From Bifidobacterium breve (GTDB lineage: Bacteria; Actinomycetota; Thermoleophilia; Solirubrobacterales; Solirubrobacteraceae), in contig CAMCUD010000015.1 in assembly GCA_945878865.1 (NCBI GenBank), positions 49,907 through 113,906 on the forward strand: a DNA stretch of 64,000 nucleotides. The letters run 5' to 3'. Below, one piece after another: positions 7,740 through 16,886 of the stretch. A program made the translations under genes and the position numbers. Below the pieces are notes generated by a model. It saw nothing but the letters and a program-made list of their open reading frames with translations, had not been told where the DNA came from and searched no databases. Position 1 is the first letter of the stretch, and each line of letters opens with the position of its first letter.

Positions 7740-8365
7740 CCGAACTCGCGCTGGTCCTCTACGTCGCCTACCTGGTCCTCGCGTTCGGCCTGCGCAGCGT
7801 CCTGCAGCGCCGCCGGACGGGCTCCTCCGGCTTCCGCGGCGTCAGCGGACGACCCGGATCGGCTGAGTGGCTCGGCGGCGTGCTGTTCGTCGTCGCAGTC
7901 GTCGCCGGGCTGGCCGCCACCCTCCTCGCCCTACTCGATGTCGTCCCGACAATCGCCAGGTTCCAATCGACTGCCGCCGGGGTCGTCGGAGCGGCGCTCG
8001 TGTGCGCTGGGATCGTCCTGTCCCTCGTCGCGCAGCACGCGATGGGGGCCTCGTGGCGAATCGGCGTCGACGAGAGCGAACGTACGGCGCTCGTGACGAC
8101 CGGGATCTTCGCCCTTGTGCGTAACCCGTTCTTCAGCGCGACCGCACTAGTCGCCATTGGCTTGGTTCTGATGGTGCCGAGCGTGCTGGCCGGAGCAGCG
8201 CTGATCGCGCTCCTGTTCGCGGTCGAGCTGCAGGTCCGGGTGGTCGAAGAGCCGTACCTGCTTCGTGCTCAGGGCGGCTCCTACCGCGAGTACGCCTTCA
8301 GGACTGGACGCTTTGTGCCCGGTCTCGGCAGGATTGCGCGCACCCGCGCGTCCCTGTCCGAGTAG
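7736..8365 (+). CDS. ICMT-family membrane methyltransferase
   Basis: A 209-residue protein with four to five membrane spans and the family pattern LVTTGIFALVRNPFFSATAL, then VVEEPYLL and a YREY segment, as in isoprenylcysteine methyltransferase relatives. It is the third gene of the CadC-like/CDF operon (ATGA overlap). The same sensor-methyltransferase pairing occurs in decayed form at 61245-61897, so the link to metal response is recurrent. The substrate is unknown. Confidence 0.8.
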   Translation: MTELALVLYVAYLVLAFGLRSVLQRRRTGSSGFRGVSGRPGSAEWLGGVLFVVAVVAGLAATLLALLDVVPTIARFQSTAAGVVGAALVCAGIVLSLVAQHAMGASWRIGVDESERTALVTTGIFALVRNPFFSATALVAIGLVLMVPSVLAGAALIALLFAVELQVRVVEEPYLLRAQGGSYREYAFRTGRFVPGLGRIARTRASLSE

Positions 8366-8446
8366 ACGCGTCCTTCGTCCGATCTACCACGGCGTGTCGC
8401 AATGCCAGGGGCCGTCCGCCGCCGGTTGGCTGCGGGTGGAGGTGGG

Positions 8447-8788
8447 TCAGTGCATCCCCATGTCGTCGTCATGCCAGTTGTGCAGGCTTGACGCGATCCA
8501 CCTGCCGTGCCTGCGGTAAGCGCGCACGTCCATATGACGCCCGGGATTCATGCTGTCCCAGTCGCAGTCATCCCACCGTGTGTCGCTGTTGGTGTGGATC
8601 TTGAGGGACCTGTGCGTCGTGGTGCGCATCCGGAACCAGTGGTGGGACTGGCTCGAAGAGGTCACCGTGCCGCGAAAGTGATGTGTGGGCCGCGCCGCGA
8701 CGGCAGTGGCGGCACCGGGGCTCAGGGCCAAGGCCGCGACGAGCGTGAGAGCCGCGACCGCACGGCGGCCAGTCGATGCGGGGGGCAT
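8447..8788 (-). CDS. Small secreted His/Asp-rich protein
   Basis: 113 residues with a clear Sec signal peptide (ALTLVAALALSPGAATAVAA). The mature part is short, basic and rich in His, Trp and Asp, with HHF, SHHWF and a tail WHDDDMGMH that could bind divalent metal. Convergent with the CadC-like operon. No family recognised with confidence; the mature size resembles small OB-fold-like periplasmic proteins. Confidence 0.6.
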   Translation of the reverse strand: MPPASTGRRAVAALTLVAALALSPGAATAVAARPTHHFRGTVTSSSQSHHWFRMRTTTHRSLKIHTNSDTRWDDCDWDSMNPGRHMDVRAYRRHGRWIASSLHNWHDDDMGMH

Positions 8789-8839
8789 TGGGAAAGCCTA
8801 TGGCGCTGGATACAGACTGGCGTCCGTACGAATCCGCAA

Positions 8840-9077
8840 CCGTCCGAGCGTCGCGCCGCACTCTTCCGCGGGTTTGCCGACCGCGACCGCGTGCTCACCG
8901 TCGAGCAGCTCATCGGCGGGGAGCAGCGCGTCACCCACATCGTGCGCCCGACCGGACGGGCTCAGCCCGACGTATCCGCGCACCTCTCGTGCCTGTGGGA
9001 TCGAGTGCGCACCCCGCGGGCCTGAGGTGCACTTCCGCCTTGCTGACGGGGTTGCCGAGCTGCTCGGCGGCCGCTGA
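8840..9077 (+). pseudogene. Frameshifted CmtR-like ArsR regulator relic
   Basis: The translation from about 8840 (ERRAALFRGFAD... VSAHLSCLWD) matches the intact CmtR-like protein at 60394 (LRTVLFHGLSD... STHLACLWEC). The frame is then lost near 9000. The next frame continues with EVHFRLADGVAELLGGR, matching EVHYSLADGVDELL. A small insertion in the CLWEC metal motif explains the break. No good start codon remains. Confidence 0.7.
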
Positions 9078-9133
9078 CGCGATCCTCTTCCGCTAGGCGT
9101 CGGTGTTCGTGATCTGGGTTCTACCGGCTCTGC

Positions 9134-9339
9134 GTGCCTGATCAAGGCCCGTCAGGGCGCAGCACGCTTCCGGATGGCACCGATGTCGTTACCGTGACCG
9201 GGATGCCGCAGCCGACCGTCTCCACCCACCTCGCCTGCTTGTGGGAGTGCGGGCTCACGGACCGCGAGCGCTGCGCCGAGGTGTACTACTCGTTGGCCGA
9301 GGGTGCGGAATCACGGCCGCGGCCGGGGGCTGAGGCAGC

Positions 9340-9343
<4 letters not shown>
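9134..9343 (+). pseudogene. 5'-truncated CmtR-like ArsR regulator, coupled to the P1B ATPase
   Basis: Only the C-terminal half of a CmtR-like sensor is recognisable: VSTHLACLWECGL (with the CxxxC metal ligands), then EVYYSLAEG. The N-terminal winged-helix part has been replaced by unrelated codons and the third ligand Cys is missing. Its stop overlaps the GTG of the P1B ATPase (GTGA), the arrangement of the CmtR-like/ATPase pair at 60394-60726. It could still be translated as a 69-residue peptide that delivers ribosomes to the ATPase start. Confidence 0.65.
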
Positions 9344-11286
<1,943 letters not shown>

Positions 11287-11384
11287 GGAGGTTCTCAAGA
11301 GTCCAGCCGGCTCCGTAGTTGGCCACCCAGCGGCCAGCGGGCCATACGGATGCGTCGCCCGACCGTCGCTGCGAGCCTACGGAT

Positions 11385-12020
11385 ATGAACCGGCGACTCA
11401 CCTGCCTTCTTCTCGCGCTAGCTCTCGGCGCAGCGGCCCCAGCTCCGGCCTCGGCGTCGCTGAGCGACGAGGTCAGCGCGGGGCAGTCAGTCGCCCAGCA
11501 GCTGAAGGGCGGGAAAACGAGCTGCGAAAGGCTCGCCACGGCTGATTTCGAGCACCTCGGCGAGTTCGTCATGAACCGGATGACGGGTTCGCTCCAGCTG
11601 CACGGCGCGATGAACGAGCGGATGCGCTCCGTCATGGGCGCCGAGAACGAAGAGCGCATGCACGTCCTCATGGGCCGGCGCTACGCGGACTGCACGTCGA
11701 GCGGCAGCGCCGGACCCATGATGGGGCCCGGCATGATGGGCGGCGAAGGCTGGAGCGACGACAGCACGTGGGGCTCGATGATGGACACGCGCGACTGGGA
11801 CTGGATGCGCGACGGCAACTGGCAGGACATGAGCCGCGCGGACTGGGAACGCGTCAGCGACCAGTGGATGGGACCCGGCATGATGCGCTCCGACGACAAC
11901 GGCTGGCGGGCGCGCGACTACGTGCTTGGCGGCCTCGGCCTGCTGCTCGCCGCAGGGCTCATAGGAGTCCTGTTGGCCTGGCGGCCGTGGCGCCGTCCCC
12001 GCGACGCCGCGACGCCGTAG
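11385..12020 (+). CDS. Secreted/membrane Met-rich protein, putative copper binding
   Basis: The ATG at 11385 gives a signal peptide (LLLALALGAAAPAPASA). The mature part has two Cys (about residues 48 and 105), repeated Met-rich motifs (PMMGPGMMGGEG and QWMGPGMM) and many Trp/Asp, ending in one membrane span and a basic tail. Met-rich segments bind Cu(I) in periplasmic copper-resistance proteins. It follows the P1B ATPase by about 100 bases. Function inferred from composition and context. Confidence 0.6.
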   Translation: MNRRLTCLLLALALGAAAPAPASASLSDEVSAGQSVAQQLKGGKTSCERLATADFEHLGEFVMNRMTGSLQLHGAMNERMRSVMGAENEERMHVLMGRRYADCTSSGSAGPMMGPGMMGGEGWSDDSTWGSMMDTRDWDWMRDGNWQDMSRADWERVSDQWMGPGMMRSDDNGWRARDYVLGGLGLLLAAGLIGVLLAWRPWRRPRDAATP

Positions 12021-12253
12021 CGCCTGGCGCGCGTGCTGCGGCCGTCGGTACAGGGACTTTCGTCGCCGTGGCGCCGCACGCGCGCGACCACGTCAGGAAG
12101 GTGCCCGGTCACGGCGCTCGTCGTGCGCGCCGACGCTGCGAGCCCATCCGCCCTGGCTGCCTGTCCGTCTCGGCCGGTGCGTCCGGTACCGACCGTCAGC
12201 GACCGAGGCCTGGATGGCGCGTATGGAGCAGGGACACTCGTACGAAGGGCGGG
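12021..12253. other. Intergenic stretch with no gene recognised
   Basis: Open frames here are high-GC readthrough without start signals, coding motifs or strong hairpins. It separates the metal genes from the decayed integrase. Confidence 0.5.
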
Positions 12254-12720
12254 ATGATGGCCGTCATGGCCAAGCGCTCGTTCGGAACACGGGCCTTGTT
12301 TGTGCGCCTCGACGCCGCCGGTCGCGAGGCTTGGTACGGCCAGCGGCGAGTGGGTGACGCTCTGATCAAGCGCAAGCCCGGCGAGAAGCGCAGGCGTGCC
12401 GGGCGGACTGGTTTGACCAAAGCGCAAGCGGAGGCTGATCTCCGTCGGCGTATCACGGCCGAGCGGCCGAGCCCGGTCACCGCACGAGCGACTCTGTGTC
12501 CAGGACGGCCGGCGGCCGGTACATCGATCACCTCGCCGCACTCGGGCGAAAGCGTTCGAAGCTCATGGACTGCGAGTCGTATCTTCGCGTTCACTTGGCG
12601 CCGTTCTTCGGTAGCAAGTCGCTGAACCGCATCGAGCCGCGCGACATCGAGGGGTTCATCTCGGCCAAGCGTCGTGCCGGGCGCGCGCCGAAGAGCATCC
12701 TGGCTCGAGGCGCTGCTGTA
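12254..12720 (+). pseudogene. Decayed tyrosine recombinase (integrase) N-terminal region
   Basis: The first frame (MMAVMAKRSFGTRALF... YGQRRVGD... GLTKAQAEADLRRR) is the arm-type N-terminal domain of actinobacterial phage-like integrases. After about 12480 the frame is lost. Another frame continues with the core-binding SAM-like domain (DHLAALGRKRSKL, YLRVHLAPFFG, LNRIEPRDIEGFI). The catalytic C-terminal domain (R-H-R-Y) is absent. The relic ends about 45 bp before a tRNA-His 3' half, the position an integrase takes next to its attachment site. Confidence 0.75.
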
Positions 12721-12764
12721 AGCGACGTCGGATGGCGATTACCGGCGTCAGCCCCGGGTCACGA

Positions 12765-12809
12765 GTTGTGGTCCAAGCGGTCGTGGGTTCGACTCCCCTC
12801 GCTCACCCC
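12765..12809 (+). other. 3' half of a tRNA-His(GTG) gene, probable attR
   Basis: The stretch begins at an anticodon loop reading TTGTGGT (GTG, His). It runs through a T-loop GGGTTCGACTCCC and ends in an acceptor-type CGCTCACCCC. The 5' half and the complementary anticodon-stem arm are missing, so it is not a functional tRNA. With the integrase relic on its 5' side and a terminator-like hairpin on its 3' side, it reads as the element/chromosome junction left by integration into tRNA-His. The T-stem has one mismatch, consistent with decay. Confidence 0.65.
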
Positions 12810-12814
12810 TCGTG

Positions 12815-12837
12815 AGGGCCCGGCACAGCGGGGCCTT
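12815..12837 (+). terminator. Terminator-like hairpin after the tRNA-His fragment
   Basis: AGGGCCC (12815-12821) pairs with GGGCCTT (12831-12837) with one G-U pair and a 9-base loop, followed by CTG rather than a T-run. It lies 6 bases after the tRNA 3' end, where a tRNA operon terminator would be, so the DNA to the right may be the original chromosomal flank. Confidence 0.4.
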
Positions 12838-12951
12838 CTGTGTCTCGGGGCCGGTGTGTTCGTCCCGTACGCGGGTGAGGCGGGGCCGGACGCGAACGCC
12901 CGGCCCCAACCTCGGCGACGTGCTCGTCCTGAGGAGGCGCGGACGCGGAGC

Positions 12952-13593
12952 TCAGTTGCCGATGGGCATGGATTCGTCTGTCGATGTGCCTGCGTCATTG
13001 TGCGTGCTCATCGAGGAGCTGTTGCTGCCGTACCACGCCTTGCGCCAGGCTTCCATCTGCGCGATTTCCTTGGTCTGCGCGGCGATGATGTCGTCCGCCA
13101 TCTTGCGCAGTCCAGGCTGCTCCCCCTTCTTCTGCAGTGCCTTGGCCATCGCGATGGCACCCTGGTGGTGGGGGATCATCGCGTCGATGAACGCCTTGTC
13201 GAACGGCTTGGCGTTCTCCAGGGCGGTCATGTTCATGTCCATCCCCATGTCGTGCTGGCTCATGCCCATGTGGCCGGACTCGTGCATGCCCATCGCGTTC
13301 ATGTCATCCATGACGGATTTCATCGTGGCGATTTCGCCTTCTTGCGCGGAGATGATGTCGTCGGCGAGGGTGCGGATCTCGGGGTGGTCTGCCTTCGTCT
13401 GGGCGACCTTGGCCATGTCGATGGCGCCCTGGTGGTGAGCCGTCATGTCGGTGATGAAGGCGGCGTCGGTCGCGTTGCCCGACGAGCTGGACGTGGCGTT
13501 GTTGTCGTCGCCTCCGCAGCCGGCGGCCACGGCGGCGAACGCGATGACGGCCAGGCCGGCGAGCAGCGCCAGCCAGGTGTTCTTGGTCTTCAT
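12952..13593 (-). CDS. DUF305 lipoprotein, copper-associated
   Basis: 213 residues with a lipobox (AVAAGCGG). Two DUF305 repeats each carry a HHQGA motif (DMTAHHQGAIDMAK and AMIPHHQGAIAMAK). Between them is a His/Met-rich segment (HESGHMGMSQHDMGM) of the kind that binds Cu(I). DUF305 proteins are four-helix ferritin-like proteins found with copper resistance genes. A good AAAGGA site precedes the ATG. It lies downstream of the ABC operon in the same direction, separated by a hairpin, so it probably has its own promoter as well. Confidence 0.85.
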   Translation of the reverse strand: MKTKNTWLALLAGLAVIAFAAVAAGCGGDDNNATSSSSGNATDAAFITDMTAHHQGAIDMAKVAQTKADHPEIRTLADDIISAQEGEIATMKSVMDDMNAMGMHESGHMGMSQHDMGMDMNMTALENAKPFDKAFIDAMIPHHQGAIAMAKALQKKGEQPGLRKMADDIIAAQTKEIAQMEAWRKAWYGSNSSSMSTHNDAGTSTDESMPIGN

Positions 13594-13656
13594 TGGATTT
13601 GGTTCCTTTCGAGGTGTGAGTTCGTGGGCGCGCGGGAAACGCGCAGCCCGATGCGC

Positions 13657-13676
13657 GGGCGCCTGGCTAGGCGCCC
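13657..13676 (-). terminator. Perfect GC hairpin between the ABC operon and the DUF305 gene
   Basis: GGGCGCC and GGCGCCC arms of 7 bp flank a 6-base loop just after the last gene of the minus-strand operon. No T-run follows, so termination efficiency is uncertain. Confidence 0.35.
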
Positions 13677-13680
13677 GAAC

Positions 13681-14004
13681 TCACAGCCGGAAGACCTGCA
13701 GCAGCGGCGGGCCCCCGCGGGCGCGGATGTCCACACGCGAAGGCGCGAACGGAAGCTCGGGCGTGGCCGGCTCGGGAAGCAGCCACAGCGGCCGGCGCAT
13801 CCAGGTGCCGAGCGCGAGCGCGACGCCGACGGCCACGACCGCGGTCTCGGCGACCGCCAGGCAGACGACGAGGGCGTCGCCCATGTGGTCGTGGCCCATG
13901 GCGCTGTGCGCGACGACGACGGTGCCCGCCAACCCGAGCATGACCGCGAGTACCAACAGGCGGCGCCGTTGACGGCGCAGCATGCTGTTCAGCGCGCAGA
14001 ACAC
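13681..14004 (-). CDS. Small membrane protein in the copper ABC operon
   Basis: From the GTG at 14004 (GGGAG 12 bases upstream), or the ATG at 13983, the product is about 100-107 residues with two hydrophobic segments (LLVLAVMLGLAGTVVVAHS and VVCLAVAETAVVAVGVALAL). Between them is a short HDHMGD loop with potential metal ligands. The C-terminal tail is Pro-rich. No family recognised. It follows the second ABC permease gene. Confidence 0.5.
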   Translation of the reverse strand: MFCALNSMLRRQRRRLLVLAVMLGLAGTVVVAHSAMGHDHMGDALVVCLAVAETAVVAVGVALALGTWMRRPLWLLPEPATPELPFAPSRVDIRARGGPPLLQVFRL

Positions 14005-14083
14005 GTGGTGAGGGTACTCCCGACGGGTGTGAGTCCCGTTCCGGGTTCGCAGTGCTGGCGCATCAGGCTGCACACGCACGATC

Positions 14084-14833
14084 TCATGCCGCCGTGCGGA
14101 GCAGCCGGCGCAGCATCCCCGCAACCGCCAGCCCGAGCACCGTGAGCCAGGCGAGCGCCAGCGCGAGTTCCCCCCACGCGTGAAAGCCAGGTGAGAACGC
14201 GCCGTCGATGATGACGCGGCCCGCCCCGTAGTCGGGGAACACGTACGCGAGTCCGCCGGGTGTGCCGTCGCCGAACATCGGGTTCTGGAGGATGCCGATG
14301 CCGAGCATGGCCAAGAACAGGACTAGGTACGTGGCGCCGAGCTGGCCGAGCGCAGCGCCGGCAAGTGCGCCGATGCACGCGTAGGTCAGGCCGACGAGCA
14401 GGTTCCCGGCGATGAACGCCGGCCAGGATGCTGGCGTGAAGCTCAGAGCGGTGACCGCGAGCGACACCGTTAGTACCACACCGGTCGCGCTCGCCAGCAC
14501 GGCCAAGCGCGGGACCACCGCTTCCATGGGACGGAACCCCGCGACGATGAGCCGCCGGTCAGCGCTCTGCGCCGAGCGCATGATGAACGCGCCGCACAGC
14601 GCAGCGAGGAAGGCGACGGTAATGGTGACCATGGACGCGCCGTGGACGTCCTTCATGGTCGTCAGGACTTCGCCTCCGCCTGGCAGACCGATGAGACGCG
14701 GCGTCGGCTCGGTCCGCGCGATGGCTCGCGTGATGAAGAAGAACGGAAGGACCACAAGGAGCACCAGCAGCAGCGGCCGGCGTGCTTGCTCGCGGAATCC
14801 CATCCGCGTCGCAGCGGCGATGCGCGCGTTCAC
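14084..14833 (-). CDS. ABC-2-type transporter permease (NosY-like), second subunit
   Basis: The GTG at 14833 overlaps the stop of the first permease gene (GTGA). The product has about 249 residues: a cytoplasmic N-terminus, one span, an external loop (EPTPRLIGLPGG) and five further spans. This is the usual topology of ABC-2 permeases such as NosY/CcmB-like exporters. It pairs with the neighbouring permease and ATPase. Substrate not readable from sequence; the CsoR-type site at the operon head and the neighbouring copper pump suggest copper-related export or maturation. Confidence 0.75.
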   Translation of the reverse strand: MNARIAAATRMGFREQARRPLLLVLLVVLPFFFITRAIARTEPTPRLIGLPGGGEVLTTMKDVHGASMVTITVAFLAALCGAFIMRSAQSADRRLIVAGFRPMEAVVPRLAVLASATGVVLTVSLAVTALSFTPASWPAFIAGNLLVGLTYACIGALAGAALGQLGATYLVLFLAMLGIGILQNPMFGDGTPGGLAYVFPDYGAGRVIIDGAFSPGFHAWGELALALAWLTVLGLAVAGMLRRLLRTAA

Positions 14834-15528
14834 GCCCGGCTCCTTGCCGATGCGACGAAGACCAGGAACGCGGCCACGAGCGCGCCACCGGTGACGACGG
14901 CGACCTTCACCCACTCGTCGGTGGGAGTGTCGGTACCGGTGCCGGCGGCGATGAGGACGTCGGCGGCCTTCTGGCTGACCGCCCAGGGCGGCGGCGAGCC
15001 CCCGCTCATGCCGGGGCCGGAGAACGCGTCGAGCAAGAAGACGAAGACGACCAGCAGCGACCCTTCCAGCGGCGCGGACACGAGGGACCCCACGAGCACA
15101 CCGATGGCGAGGTACAGCAGCGCGAACGCGAGGACCGCGATTCCGGCATGCAGCGGGTGCGCGACATCGACGCGGAGCAGCAATGCGACGAACGCGGCGG
15201 CAGCCGCGATGAACGCCAGTCCGACGGACGCGGCGATGCGCGACAGGGCCACGCGCGCCGGCCCGAGCCCGGCGAGCGCGAGGCGGCGGTCCGCGCCGCG
15301 CGAGGACGCCGCCTGGAAGAACCCGAGCGCGCCGGAGATGAACGCCGCAGCCCAGCCCGCGCTCAGGCCAACGGCCGCGTCGCCCGCCAGCGAGCCTCCC
15401 AGCGCCGACGCGAAGTCATTGAGCGCCCCGGCCGCCGAGACCACGAACAGCGCGGGGATGACGACGAGCAGCGCGAGCGTGAACGGCGCTCGCAGCTGCT
15501 CGCGCGCGAAGACGGCAGTACGAGTCAT
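14830..15528 (-). CDS. ABC-2-type transporter permease, first subunit
   Basis: 232 residues starting at the ATG whose first bases overlap the ATPase stop. Six spans in the order of ABC-2 permeases, with an external loop holding DAFSGPGMSGGSPPP before the last span. Weak internal similarity to the next permease (ADRRLALAGLGP versus ADRRLIVAGFRP) indicates that the two arose by duplication. Probably forms a heterodimer with it. Confidence 0.75.
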   Translation of the reverse strand: MTRTAVFAREQLRAPFTLALLVVIPALFVVSAAGALNDFASALGGSLAGDAAVGLSAGWAAAFISGALGFFQAASSRGADRRLALAGLGPARVALSRIAASVGLAFIAAAAAFVALLLRVDVAHPLHAGIAVLAFALLYLAIGVLVGSLVSAPLEGSLLVVFVFLLDAFSGPGMSGGSPPPWAVSQKAADVLIAAGTGTDTPTDEWVKVAVVTGGALVAAFLVFVASARSRA

Positions 15529-16184
15529 GAGATGACCTCGCAGCGGCCGTCGCGCAGCTCGTAGATGCGTGTCAGCCGGTCGCGCTCGGCGAGCAGATGG
15601 CTGACGATGAGGATGCCCATCCCTTCTTCGCGGCGGCGCTCGGCCATCTCCCAAAAGCGCAGGTACGTCTCCCAGTCGAAGCCGGCGTACGGCTCGTCAA
15701 GCAGAAGCAGCTCCGGCCGGTGCACGAGCGCGAGCGCGAGGTTGAGCTTCTGGCGGGTGCCGCCCGAGAGCGCCTCAACGCGGTAGTCGAGGTACTTCGC
15801 AAAGCCGAGTTCGTCGAGCAGGCCGTCGCGGGCCGACGCCGCAGTGGCGTCATCGAGCCTGTATGCCTGGTTGAAGAGCTCGAAGTGCTCGGCGACGGTG
15901 AGCTTCTCCCACAGCAGCGGTTGCTGCGGGCAGTACCCGAGCCGCGCGGGGGCCGTCATCGTCCCGCCGTCATGGCCAAGCAGGCCGACGATGATCTGCA
16001 TGAGCGTGCTCTTGCCCGAGCCGTTCTCCCCGACCAGGCCGACGAGCTCGCCCGGGCCGACTTCGAGCGACGCGCCTCGCAGCACGTCGATGCGCTGGCG
16101 GCGCCAGGGCGGTCCGAAGCGGAAGGCCTTCGTCACGTCCGTGACGGTCAGCACCGGCGAAGTCGTCGTCGCTGTTCCGGTCAT
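15525..16184 (-). CDS. ABC transporter ATP-binding protein (NosF-like)
   Basis: 219 residues. Walker A GENGSGKST (52-60), Q-loop (YCPQQPLLW), signature LSGGTRQK (139-146), Walker B LLLLDEP (159-165) and switch His (IVSHLL) are all present. The ATG at 16184 is used; the frame extends upstream through the neighbouring gene without support. Energises export by the two permeases encoded downstream with four-base overlaps. Confidence 0.88.
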   Translation of the reverse strand: MTGTATTTSPVLTVTDVTKAFRFGPPWRRQRIDVLRGASLEVGPGELVGLVGENGSGKSTLMQIIVGLLGHDGGTMTAPARLGYCPQQPLLWEKLTVAEHFELFNQAYRLDDATAASARDGLLDELGFAKYLDYRVEALSGGTRQKLNLALALVHRPELLLLDEPYAGFDWETYLRFWEMAERRREEGMGILIVSHLLAERDRLTRIYELRDGRCEVIS

Positions 16185-16192
16185 CAGATCCC

Positions 16193-16594
16193 CTACGGGT
16201 GGTGGCCTTCGTGCCCTGACGTGCACACACCCGCGGGCTTGGGCGTTGAGGGGCTGCCGCCAGCGCCGGTGATGGCCGGTCCGATGACGAACGTCGAGAC
16301 GGCGAAGAGGATCGCCATGAGCGCGAGCACGCCGCCAGGGACCACCCAAGAGCCGTGCCGGCGATGCAGACGACGCAGCAGGGGAACGGTGAGCACAAGC
16401 CCGATGGCGCCGAACAACAACCTGCCGCTCGCGCCCGCTAACACCGCAGCGCCGGCGAGCGGCCCGGCGTGGTGCAGCACATGGGGCGCCGCGCCCAGCA
16501 CCATCGCGCCGACCGCCGCCACAGCCTCCCGCACCCGCTCAAGTCGACTCTGATGTGCGGCCGCGTCTGCAGCGGGCAGAGACGTGGCGGTCAT
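16193..16594 (-). CDS. Membrane protein with His-rich C-terminus
   Basis: 133 residues with three hydrophobic segments, two of them in the middle part (VLAGASGRLLFGAIGLVLTV; VVPGGVLALMAILFAVSTFV), ending in a Cys/His tail (GVCTSGHEGHHP) that could bind metal. It lies between a 51-residue Met-rich peptide gene and the ABC ATPase gene, in one operon. Family not recognised. Confidence 0.6.
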   Translation of the reverse strand: MTATSLPAADAAAHQSRLERVREAVAAVGAMVLGAAPHVLHHAGPLAGAAVLAGASGRLLFGAIGLVLTVPLLRRLHRRHGSWVVPGGVLALMAILFAVSTFVIGPAITGAGGSPSTPKPAGVCTSGHEGHHP

Positions 16595-16596
16595 CG

Positions 16597-16752
16597 TTAG
16601 CTCCCACTCATCATCTGCATCATCACGACCATCATCAGCACGCAGCCGATGACGGGCAGGAGGGCGAATGCGTTGCCTGTCGTGACCGCCACGACGAGCG
16701 CTGCGACGACAATCGCGGCGCAGATCCACATGTGAGGTCGATGTCCGCGCAT
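16597..16752 (-). CDS. Small Met-rich membrane peptide (51 aa)
   Basis: First gene of the minus-strand copper operon. Two hydrophobic segments with a Met cluster at the end (CVLMMVVMMQMMSGS). The stop lies 2 bases before the next start. Met-rich membrane peptides of this size accompany copper exporters. The start is 38 bp from the palindrome at 16790. Confidence 0.55.
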   Translation of the reverse strand: MRGHRPHMWICAAIVVAALVVAVTTGNAFALLPVIGCVLMMVVMMQMMSGS

Positions 16753-16789
16753 ATCGGTCCTTTGAGGTCGGGAGAGCGTCCCACCGACG

Positions 16790-16806
16790 ATACCCCCTAG
16801 GGGTAC
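16790..16806. promoter_or_regulatory. CsoR-like operator, minus-operon side
   Basis: TACCCC-CTA-GGGGTA palindrome (16791-16805, one extra C in the left spacer). It resembles the C-rich/G-rich TACCCC...GGGGTA sites of the copper repressor CsoR. It lies between the divergent ABC operon and the copper ATPase gene. No csoR gene is present in the window. Confidence 0.6.
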
Positions 16807-16858
16807 AAGTCACGTCAGGCGAAGTCCGCATCCTTACTGCTCGAAACTACTGACGCAG

Positions 16859-16880
16859 ATACCCCTACAGGGTATATGAT
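16859..16880 (+). promoter_or_regulatory. CsoR-like operator and promoter of the copper ATPase
   Basis: The second palindrome, ATACCC-CTACA-GGGTAT (16859-16875), overlaps a -10-like TATGAT (16875-16880) that lies 6 bases before the ATG at 16887. The transcript would therefore be leaderless or nearly so, and repressor binding would cover the -10. Confidence 0.6.
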
Positions 16881-16886
16881 GCGCGC

